Below are positions 45,801 through 57,800 of a DNA stretch of 62,778 nt, one piece after another. Source of the stretch: Diphasiastrum complanatum (taxonomy: Eukaryota; Streptophyta; Lycopodiopsida; Lycopodiales; Lycopodiaceae); NCBI GenBank assembly GCA_029204225.1, contig MU833007.1:1-62778 (forward strand), written 5' to 3'. The notes beneath the pieces were generated by a model. The model worked only from the letters and a program-made list of their open reading frames with translations, did not search any database and had not been told where the DNA came from. Each line of letters opens with the position of its first letter. Positions within the stretch are counted from its first letter, which is position 1. Both the position numbers and the translations under genes were made by a program.

Positions 45801-48800
45801 TGATTGTTGGCTTGCTGCCAAGCAAACCATTCTATGCATGGTTTACCATTCTTGACACCTATTACAGTTACTATCATTCATGTTTTTGTCCTTCTACAGT
45901 TCCTACTTTTGTGTTTTTTCAAAATTGCTTCAAATTTCCATAATGCTGGATATGAGATCCTCGTATAGGATATATACTAAGGGCATGGGTCCAACTTGCT
46001 ACATGACCGTTTGAATTGTAAATATTTTGAGAGAATAAATAACAAGAGCCCCCTAAAAGTAAATTTGCAATATGTACATTGTATATACTAGTACATAACT
46101 TGTGCCTTCGTGGAATCCAAGTCGTATATCGAGGTGAGGAAAAGAAGCTAGTAGATATCAATGTGGTTACTTTAGGATATTATAGCTTGAAGTCTATTTT
46201 CCACTATTTATGGATATCAATGTGGTTACTTTATGATATTATAGCTTGAAATCTATTTTCCACTATTTATGCTTAAACGAAGTGTCATTTTCGAACAAGG
46301 ATGGAATATGTTTATATTCTCCTTGTGTCCCCTTAGCATGAGAAACATGGATAACAATCTGGATGAAATTTGCAATGCAATCTATAAACAAGAAATTGAT
46401 GCACCATCAATTAAGCTTCCACTGCTGAACTATTTACTTCATGGAGTATCCTTTTTGGATATTTTCTAGGCATATCTGCAAGAACTAGCTCAAAAGTCGA
46501 TGATAGATCATCCTTATCCCTTGCCTCCATCCGGACAAGGTATGCTTATTTTCATTACTTTCACCCTAAAGTGATATCTTTTGTTGTAAATAAAGTCTTG
46601 GTTCACATTGAAGAGGAGCAGAACATAGTAAGCTAAGTTATTGAATCTGTTTTATCAAAAATAGTGTAAACTATTTTTGATGCTTAGTCCTTGATTCCAT
46701 TGAGTTGAATGGTCCTTCATGGTCTTGTCTAATTTCATATCTTATATTAATTTTGGAGTTAGGTTTATCTCTTTTTTATGTGTTTACTATTGTAGTATCT
46801 TAGTTGCAATGCTTCCTGCATCCAAACTTTTGTGCGAAAGTTTAGGATTTCAAGTATATCATGATGTGTTATGTTGCAGATGATGTCAGTTTTTGACGAC
46901 AAAGAACCGATGAGTAAGCTTAAGGGATTGATTGATTCAAACCTTGAGAATAACTATCCATTAGACTATGTCTTCAAGGTAAGAAAAAAGGTTTACTAGT
47001 TTCTTTTTTATGACCACAAATTGTCACATTGGACTACTATTTGACTCCTCTTTTTGTTCACACAATTTGATACTTCCCTGCACGAAGCTTCATATGACTT
47101 CATATATTTCAATATTTCTTTTCTTTTACATGAATGATAAACTGTTTACAAGGTATACAAATATGTATACGACAAGCATCGGGTAACGATAACTTTGATC
47201 ACAAAATGCATCTTAGGAGAGACCCAAGGTGTATGTCTATCATGATTGATGATCTTCCCAGAATTTGCAATAGTTTCTCAATATTTTATGAGCCTTCTAA
47301 ATGTACTTCCTACAATTTACAAATATATCCTAGAAATCACATCATCTTTACAGTTGAATTGCTCTATGTTGAACTCATGAATGCATGCCTGCTCCTTATC
47401 CTGTATGCCATAGATCACCAACTGGCTAGTCTAGCTTCAGATAATCCTATTTAATATTATGAATGATATTTAACCCTAAAGGAAACCATTGTTCTTGCAA
47501 GAGCTTGCTATGTGTTACGAGCTCATAACCAGTGCCGAACCCTAGAGAACACAGATAGGTCAGATACCACAGTCAGGGTCGTGTCCAGTGTACATGACCA
47601 ACAGGGCAAGACAGTGTGAGTAGTGTGCCCCAGCATGGTCCATAGCCATGGCGGGCCTAACACAGCCTAGGGACCCTGTCAGCAGGGTAGGGCGCCCAGT
47701 TGGGACCCGACGTGCAGTCGGCCACGTCAGTGCCATGTGGCCGACACTTGGCAGTAGCATGCTACCAGTCCTCACACTGGGCTAGGAGGGGCTTACTCTA
47801 TATCAGGGAGTAGGCAAGGTTGGGTGGATCAGTTAGTGTTTGCCCTACTGTGGTGTTAGGATCTATTACACTGGTATCAGAGCCATCTCCATCTTTGGGA
47901 GCTAAGTAGCAGCAGTAGAGAAAGTCAGAAAGGTATACAGATACTTGGAGATTTTCAGAAATTAGAAGAGCAGGGCCAGCGCTGTAGGAACAGCCTTCTA
48001 CCGATCAGAAGTGTGTAGAAAAGCTTGCTTGTCAGATAGAAATTAGTAAAAGTTTCTAGAGCAGGTCCAGCGCTGCATTTCCAGCTTTCATCTTTGATTT
48101 TTGCCATCAGATTCGGGAATTAGAACGACATTTTGAAGAGGAAGAGTGGTGCTGATCCAGCGCTGACAGTACCCACATCTTTTCTGATTTCCAGAACCAT
48201 TTTTGGTTTTAAATCAAAGTTTTTTGGAGCAAATAAGTCGCTGTCCAGCCAGCGAGTGTAGAGAGACACCAAAATCAGAAATTGAAATATTTTTTGGGTC
48301 TCAAATCAGAAGCAAACGAGCTAGATGGGTTGCTGTCAAACCAGCGAGGATAGGCAGCTATCAACATCAGAAGGTTTGGCACTTTTTGGAGTTCTTTGCC
48401 TCGTTTTTTGGAGCCTCATAGCTGCAATCAGACCAGCGAGCTACTATCCTCAAAGAACCGGGAAAATTGGTACCGCTTTGAAGCTTCAAACTGGCATTTT
48501 CCGGGACAGCAAGTCTGAAATCTTGGGAAAAAGAGCTGAGAGTTCTTCTTCGGAAGCACAGTCCTCAAAAACAGCTAAGTCATCTTTCCTTTCCCTTGTA
48601 CAGTTGTAAATTAGTCTTTTTGACTTTTTTCATCAAAAGTTATGGTACCTCTCTTTCAGTTTCCAAGATGACCACTCCTCAGGGACCTGATCAACCCCCG
48701 AAGAGAGGCTTCGACGAACTTGAAACAGAAGCCTTGGCTTATAGCAAAGGGAAAGAACCAATGGAAATGGAAGAACAGGAACAGTTTGCCGAAGAACTCG

Positions 48801-51800
48801 ACGAGCTGGTTACCAAGGAGCAGTTTCTCCAGTTGGTAACAGAAGTGGATGAACTAAAGTTGGCATTAGCCAATTTCAAGTCCAGTGTGGATGACTCGTT
48901 CGCTGAACTCAAGAGCTTGATTTTGAGTTCCGCGAAAGGAAGCCTTCCCTCCACTTCTCAGTTGTCCCCTTCTCCACTTCCATCAGTTTCGGGTGAGACT
49001 TTACGGTCTCACCCCAGTGTCTTTAAAGATTTAAAGCCTCCTACTTTTAATGGGGAAGAGAAGGATAGAAATGCAGATATTCTACAAACCTTCCTCAGCA
49101 AATGGAAGAACATTCATGCTCTTAAACAGATCCCTGACCATTTGCAAGCTATTGAGGCCAGTCTTTCCTTAGGGCCTATGGCCTATAAGTGGTGGTTAAA
49201 TCTCCAGGAGACTGGGCAGACTCCCCGGTCATGGAAAGCTTTTGAAGAAGCTTTCCTAAAAGAATTTCTACCAGAAAATAAACTTGATAGAGCCTGGGAA
49301 GCCTGGGAAAGAACAGTAATGGACAAGTCCCTCATCCAATATATCTCGCAGTATCGAGAAGCAATTTTAAAGATTAAAAATATGGATGACTACCAGAAAA
49401 TTAGGGGATTCGTCTGTGGCCTCAAAGATGAATATAAAGTAGAGGTCCAGACAACTCGCCTACTACCCTTGAGCAAGCTCTCAGATATGCTCAAATCTAT
49501 GATGATTCAGTGGGTAGGAAGAGGGCGAAACAACAACCACTTTCTGAGCAGCCTCCTCAGAAAGACTTTCAATTTAAAAAGAAATTTTTAAAAAGAAAGA
49601 AAGAAGATAAATTTAAAAGTGAAGCTCCTCAGAAACGCCCTTCACTCATACAGCCCTTAAAACCAGATGATTTTGAGAAATCCAAACAAGAACGTTTGTG
49701 CTTTGTGTGTATGGGCAAGGGACACACAGTCAGACAGTGTCCCAAGGGGCCTTTCACTAAAAAAGATAAGAAAGATAAAAAACAAGTTCATCTTGTTCAG
49801 ATTGTATGTTTCCCCAGTGACTCGGCAGCTTCCGAGATCAAAGTGTATCATGAAGATCATGAACACTGTTGCCAGCTGACCTCTGCAATGCTAGCGAGAC
49901 CCTTCAGCTTTGGGACGCATGACCTAGTACGTATGCATGGGAAAGTTGGTAACCAGTCAGTAAGAGTCATGGTTGATGATGGGGCAACCCATAATTTCAT
50001 CAACTACACCCTGGTTAAAAAGCTTAAACTACCAAAAGTACCTAGTCAGCATAGGTACATAGTTTCATTAGCTAAGGGTGAAGATAAAAAAATATGGGAA
50101 ACTATGGTAAGTAAGTTAAATCTTGGTATTCAGGGGTACCAAGATGAAATAAACTTTCAGATAATGCACCTGGATCGAACAAATATTGTTCTCGGGAGAG
50201 ATTGGCTCTACAGTTTAGGACCTTCCCTCCACAGAAACTATCAGGAGAACACCCTCAGCTTTCAGCATAAAGGCCGAGAGATCCAGTTGCATGGGGAGCA
50301 TGATGTTCCCAACAGCCCTATGGTCTGCAGTTCAGAGCTCTGTCAGCTAATCGGAGACGAAGACCATCAAGTATTCTTATGTGACTTTCAGTTTATTCCT
50401 GAAGTTTCTATTTCCAGTTCTATTCAGCAGAAAATCAGTAAATTAGAAACTTTATTGTCTAAATTTAAAGATGTTTTTCCTGAAGATTTGCCACATGGTT
50501 TACCACCTAGCAGAGAGGTAGATCATGTAATAAACCTAGTACCAGGTACAACACCTGTTTCTAAACCTCCGTATCGGGTCAGCCGAACAGAGGATGAAGA
50601 AATAACTAGGCAGTTAACAGATTATCTTGGGAAAGGCCAAATTCAGACCAGTAGTTCACCATGGGCCTCACCAGTCCTATTGGTGAAAAAGAAAGAGGGA
50701 TCTATGCGTCTTTGCGTAGATTACAGAGACCTCAATAAAGTCACAATTAAGAATAAATACCCTATGCCTCGGGCAGATGAGTTGTTTGACCAACTCGACG
50801 GGGCTAAGTTTTTCAGCAAAATAGACCTCAGATCGGGATATCATCAAGTCCGTATAAAATCGGAAGATGTCTCGAAAATAGCTTTTAGGACTCGTCACGG
50901 TCATTATGAGTTTAAGGTGATGCCATTTGGGCTCACAAATGCTCCAGCTACCTTTATGACCTTGATGAACAGTGTCCTCAGACCATACTTGGGTAAGTTT
51001 GTAGTCGTATTTTTAGATGACATCCTCGTCTACAGCAAAACGAGGAAGGAGCATCTAAAACACCTCAGAAAGGTGTTTCGACTGCTCAGAAAGCATAAGC
51101 TCTATGCTAAACAATCCAAGTGTGAATTCTTCATTGAAGAAGTAGCAGTGGGTCACATTATCTCTTCAGATGGGATTAAGATGGACCCAAATAAGGTTAA
51201 AGCCATACTCAGTTGGCTGAGACCTCAGAATATTTTGGAACTTCAGATCTTTCTTGGTTTGGCGGGATATTACAGACGATTTGTCAAGGAATATGCTCAG
51301 ATAGCAGTTCCTATGACAAATCTCCTTAAGGGGAAGGGAAAGGAGTTCATTTGGGAGTCCGCACAGCAGGAGAGCTTTGATGCTCTCAAAACAGCCTTAG
51401 CTACAGCACCAGTTTTAAAAGTCGTCGACCCCAATCAGCCATTTGTGGTCGAAACAGATGCTAGCGACTTTGCAGTAGGTGCTGTGCTAACTCAGGGTGG
51501 ACGACCAGTTGCGTTCGAGAGTAAAAACTCGAGCCAGCTCAGACTAGGTACAGTGCCTATGAAAAGGAACTCTTTTCTATAGTCCATGCCCTTAAGACTT
51601 GGAGGCATTATTTGTATGGTGCCAACTTTGAGGTCCTGACAGACCATGAGAGTCTCAGATACCTTTGCAATCAACCTGAGCTTAGAGGTCGGAAAGCTCG
51701 TTGGGCAGAGTTGATGCAAGAGTTTGACATGTCTATCAGATATAGGCGTGGAAAATTCAATACAGTAGCAGATGCCCTTAGCAGAATGCCTATGATAAAC

Positions 51801-54800
51801 GAGCTAAGTTTTACTCAGATTCGTAATGAGTTACTCGAGTCCTTGAGAGGGAAATGCCAGCATGATGCATTCTTCTCTACTATCTGGAACTCAGTCCAGA
51901 GCAGACAGTTACAGACTCCAGAACCAGTTCCTGGGGCTGGTGCCAGTTCATCCAAGAATACGGCAGCTTCCGTTGAGGATGATGATGAGTCCGAGTATAC
52001 GTCGTCAGATGACATTGAGGATTCTGAGCCTGTATTACCCAAGCAAACCCCAGTGGTTGAGGGTCAGTTGACTCAAGGATTCAAACAGGATGAGTACTTG
52101 CTCTATAGAGATAGAGTATGTGTCCCCAATTCAGAGGGTTATAGGCAGCAGGTCCTATATGAATGTCATGACAATCCTAGTGCGGGACACCCAGGCATAC
52201 AGAAGGCCTATGAGCTTCTTCGTAGGCAATTTTTCTGGCCCAGTATGAAAAAGGACGTCCACCAGTATGTAACCAGTTGCCAGAAATGTCAAGTAAATAA
52301 AGCAGAGCGTTTAAAGGCAGGAGGGTTGTTGCATCCCTTAGAAATACCAGCTGGTAAATGGGAGAGTATCTCCATGGATTTTATAGTAGGCCTGCCTAAA
52401 ACCCAAAAGGGTAATGACGCTATATGGGTCACAGTTGACCGTCTGACCAAAATGGCTCATTTCATTCCGACCAAAACAACCGTTAGAGCTCCAGAGTTAG
52501 CGAGGTTGTTTGTAGACGGGCTATTTAAATTGTATGGTCTACCTTCCGGCATAGTCAGCGACCAGGACAGTAAGTTTACTGGAAATTTTTGGAGGGCAGT
52601 ATTCCATCATCTCCATACTAAACTTAATATGAGTACCACTGACCATCCACAGACGGACGGTCAAACAGAAAGGGTAAATCAAGTGCTGGAGGATATGCTT
52701 CGGGCATACGTCAGCAAGAAGCAGACTAATTGGGACGAGTATCTCTCAACATTAGAGTTTGCTTATAACAGTACCAAACATTCAGCCACGGGATACAGCC
52801 CATTTATGCTGATGTACGGTTGTCAGCCACGCTCACCCACAGCTGTAGGGTTTAAACAAGAAAAAGCTGAAGCAGCCAGAAACTTTTTAGAGGACCTAAA
52901 CCAGATGATAGAACATGCTAAGCGTAGCATTAGGCAGTCCTAGGATCGAGCCAGGTATTATGCAAATCCACACAGACGGGATGTGCAGCTCTCCACTGGT
53001 GAGAAAGTCTACTTAAGAGTCCCAGTTGACTCTAAAACCCTCAAATCAGGAGTGTGTGCTAAGTTGTCTCCAAGGTATTGTGGTCCCTTTACCATTAGTA
53101 GGAGACTAGGCGAGGTCACCTATGAACTAGAACTCCCACACAACAGTAAGGTTTTTCCAATCTTTCATGTAAGTCAGTTACGAAAAGCCTTAACCAGATC
53201 AGACAATCTGGTAGGGGACAGTGTTCTAGTTCTCCCATTGGATCCTCAGCAACCTCCACATGAACCAGAGGAGATTCTTGATAGTAGAGAGACGCATACT
53301 CGTCATACTTTATACCGAGAATATCTGGTTAAGTGGAATGATCAGCCTGTTGAGAATGCCACTTGAGAAAGAGGCAGGTCCTTCGCAAGATTTTTTCAGA
53401 CTTTGTCTTAGAGGACCAAGACGGTTCTTAAGGGGGAGGGAGTGTTACGAGCTCGTAACCAGTGCCGAACCCTAGAGAACACAGATAGGTCAGATACCAC
53501 AGTCAGGGTCGTGTCCAGTGTACATGACCAACAGGGCAAGACAGTGTGAGTAGTGTGCCCCAGCACGGTCCATAGCCATGGCGGGCCTAACACAGCCTAG
53601 GGACCTTGTTAGCAGGATAGGGCCCCCAGTTGGGACCCGACGTGCAGTCGGCCACGTCAGTGCCACGTGGCAGACACTTGGCAGTAGCATGCTACCAGTC
53701 CTCACACTGGGCTAGGAGGGGCTTACTCTATATCAGGGAGTAGGCAAGGTTGGGTGGATCAGTTAGTGCTTGCCCTACTGTGGTGTTAGGATCTATTACA
53801 CTATGTCTTACTTTCCATATAACAAAAAGTATTGTAGTATGAAGGCGTACCAATAATAGGGGTAGCATATATTTGCAGCTTATCCCCTAATAATATATGT
53901 TTGGATCTTAAATTTTCCATTTAGTCACCAATATAAATTTATTAGGGATATAATTTCAAGTTTCTAGGTGGAAATTGATAAAACTTAATTTCTCCTCCTC
54001 CCTCCCAAAAAAATGGACTTGCATCATTTGTTTTGAAGATTAAAATTGATTTTTTTCATGGGGACCCTTTGTAAAAAAATCCTTCGCTAAATAGTCTTTT
54101 GAGTTTCCCTATTGATGTATTTTAATAAGGTAAACTTTTTTTCCCATATAGCCTCATCATTACTATTATTTTCATTTTGCGTTTGACTAACTTGGGACTT
54201 TAGTCTTAAATTGGTAGTATTCCATCATCATTGATAATCTTACGCCAACTTAGTTGGGACTCCTGTGTTCTAACTTCTAAAATCCTATAATAGAAATCGT
54301 ATGAGAGCTTCCCTTGTTCCTCCAAGGAAAGTTGCATGAAGTCACTATCTAGTCCCGAGCAATTGATTTTGCTAAATACCTCTTGATATAGTTTAGAAGG
54401 TGAAGTTGCTTTGAAGGCAGATCCTTGTCATCAATTTCTTGCAAAAAAAATCATACTTTGCTAAATTGAGCAATACAAAAAGTAATGCTTTTAGAATCAC
54501 ATTTGTTGTTTCCTTCTTTTGAGGTAGAGCTAAGTCTTGATGGGAGACATATAGAAAAGATGCTTACCCTTCTTTGTGGTAGACTTATCATGCTATGTAT
54601 CAAGTTTCAACTAGATAATTACACATGATATTTTCGTTGTAGCAGCTAACCGTCCCGGTTATTTATAGTTTTCAGAGACACGTGTACGTTTTGTACTTAT
54701 TGTAATTAATGAAATGGCTAAGTCACTGGCCTGTGGTGACCTTTGTAAGTAAATTGTCAATAAACTATAATTAGTTGGCATTGGACCTCAAATAGTCGTG

Positions 54801-57800
54801 CTTAGCTTTGGCATGGGGTACTGGGTCATTTATTAGGAGTGGCTGGACTGACCTCCTAAAAAGTAGGAGACTTGACTAGTCAATAGGACACGTGTCATAT
54901 GCTCATTGGGACACTTGGTCCACAGTGAATGAGTGACACATGTCAGGGTTGACCGGTCAAACATGACACGTTTCACATGCTCACTGGGACACTTGGTCCA
55001 GTGTATGAGTGACACATGTCAACCTACTCACTTGCCTATGTGTCAGAGTACTGCGAAGTGGCAAGTGTCGACTGTGCATGGAGTTGGCCATGTGTCGATG
55101 TTAGGAAAGGTCAGGGTTAAGGGGTGCTTGAGGATTGTGCATAAGTGAGCCTAGAGAGAGGCATTCCTCATCATAATCTATGCAACAAAGGTTGGGAGGA
55201 GACAAGGTAGCCAGCTCCACCATGTTTCGTGTGCTTTGATGTTTGTACATGCAGGGAAATCGACAGGGATCGACATTGCTGATTGTTGCGCACGGGATAA
55301 GCTAGGAATTAAGTGAAGTTTCAGATTTGGAGTCTGACATTGGAGATGAGCTTCTTGTATATAATCTAGATGCTATAGAGACTCCGGTTGAGACAAAGGT
55401 TCTAGTTGGTACTCTTGATGTTCCACTTGTGGTAGGGGTTACATGTATGAATGGAATTGAGGATCATCCCCATTCTCCTATTGGTTCTATGATACGAGAT
55501 AAGGTATGCTTGTTAGAAACCAATGATAAACATGTTACTGGTTATGATTTACTGTTGACAACTGTTACCAGCTGTAGGCTAGTCTATAATCAACGACTAG
55601 TTTTGTCTCTCTCTATATTCAGGGTTTATTGTACTCTCTTTAAGTTAGTGCTATAGTGTGATGGTGTGTTCTTCCTCTTCCTCTTGGTGATTGCTTATGG
55701 TGATTGATTGATAGTGCTCATCAGATTCTTGACATGGTATCAGAGCTCCTCTGATCCTGAGTGCCTGACTATTGGGTTCGGCTTGTCACTGGCTCCGTAC
55801 TGAGGTGAGAAAGTCCTTTATAGGAGGTGAAAGCTTGGAGAGGCAAAAGTTGGAAGAAATTCTTCCTTTTGTAGGTTTTGGAGCTCAGAATCATAGTGGG
55901 GAACGAAGACACGGTCCTGGAGGCATCAGAAAGCCAGCCTAGCATCAGACAAATTGAAAATCTGTTGAGTGGGGAGATTTTTACAATACTGTGAGTGGGG
56001 AGATCTCAATCAAATTGTGGGGAACATTTTGTGCTGTCAAAACTGCTACTAGCTGTTTGCAATTGTTCCTAGTTCATTCAGTGTGGATTTGCACTCAAAC
56101 TCGTATTTTTTGGTGAAGATTTGGCTTAGAAATGGTGATTTTTGCTGAGAAACAGGCTTTTTGCTCTTTCCATGTCTGTGTACTGCTCACCAGAACTCTT
56201 TGGTACGGTCCGAAATGCTGGAAAAGGGCCCAAAACGCCGGTTTTCGGGTCCGAAACGCCATTGAATGTCTCCGAAATGTCTCCAAACGACTCGAAACGC
56301 CTAGAGACTAGCCCAAAACGGTGCAGGACAGGCCCGAAACGCGGAGGACCAGCCTGAAGTAGCGCGCACCAACCGCATACTACCATGTGTACCAAGAGAA
56401 GTCAGAGCTAATCTGGACCGTCCACATCTCCCAGATCAACGGTTGAGCTTTACTGAAGAATATACACTTGAAATTTCATTTCAGATTGAAGGGTCCCACA
56501 AGTGCCCCTAGTCTTTGGGACTGGCCCATTCTTCTTAAGAACTCTGTCCATTGTGGTTTTTTGCAAGAAAATAGAGTGATGTTTTGACCTAGCTGGAGAG
56601 ACTGTTTTTGGGATCTGATTAGACAAGAGCTATGCTGGTACAAAGGGCTACACGCTGATATAAAAATTTCTGAAATCGAAGATCTGTGCGCGACGACGAA
56701 GGAAATTTCCAAAAATGGCAGTTTGGCAATAATTGCCATTTTTCAGGCTTAAGGGCAGTTGTGAGCCATTTTAAGGCCAAAATCTCCAATTTGGCATAAC
56801 TTTCAATCCATAGCTCGGATTGGAAAGTGGTTTGAGACGTCATTTGTCAATTTCGTAGCAAATTTTCCATTTTTGCAGTCATTTTTGCGATCTGGACTCA
56901 TCTAAGTGCAGTTATGGCAACTCTAAGCGAGAGTGTCCTCAATGAGTCAAGCAAATTGGAAGGAGCCGACAACTATGCAGTTTGGAAATGCAAACTGCAG
57001 AACATTCTGATGAAAAAAGAGCTATGGGAGATCGTGACAGGTGAAGAAACAAGGCCAGTGATTGAAGAAGATCAGCAGGCATTTGATAGGAGGAAACGGA
57101 AAGCATAGAATGTCATCAATTTGTCAGTCAGAGATGCTATCATTCCATACATTTCGGATTCCGAAGGACCGAAAGAAGCATGGGATACACTGAAGGCATT
57201 GTTTGAAACGGACTAACACATCTCAAATACTATTTCTTAAGACGAAGCTGCACACATTACGAATGGATGATGGTGCAACCATTGCCAATCACCTATTGAA
57301 GGTAAAGGAGATTCGTGATCAACTAGTTGCCGTTGGCGAGCGAGTACAGGATCGTGAGATCGTTCAATTGACATTGAACAGCTTGAGTGAGTCACATGAT
57401 CGATACTCACCACCATGATCAAATCTAAGCACCTTAATCTTGGTACTTAATTAACTCTCCACCAATTCTTCGAAATTTTTGGAACACCTCAAATGCATCA
57501 GATTTTTCCCCAATCGTGTAGATCCAAGCCTTTCTAAATAATCATGAATGAAGGTCAAGAAATAAAAGGCTCCACCAATGGACATTACCTTCTAAATATG
57601 AATGCACCAATTCTAGCACTTGTTTTGTAGCCCTTGTTGCCCTCTCCTTATTGGAACTTCTCCCTGTGTGACTTGCCTCGTACACCCCTTTGCAAATGGA
57701 CTCTTCTTTGTCATCCAAATTGGATAGACCTGTCACCATCTTGAGTTTGCGAAGCAGGCCTCGAGCCTTTGAAATTCAGGCGTCTATTCCACAAATCACT

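Larger units (their letters stand above)
47513..53800 (+). mobile_element. Ty3/gypsy chromovirus, copy 2 (mutated)
   Basis: A 6288-bp element with 358-bp LTRs (47513-47870 and 53443-53800). The target duplication CTATG is at 47508-47512 and 53801-53805. Its LTRs differ at about 9 of 358 positions by hand count, so it is older than copy 1. It lies in intron 10 of the receptor gene, sense orientation. The coding region is broken (see the pseudogene entry). Confidence 0.95.

Noticed and set aside
55327-55656. 109-codon frame inside the copia LTR
   Set aside because: No recognised domain, and it lies within the LTR. Treated as chance.
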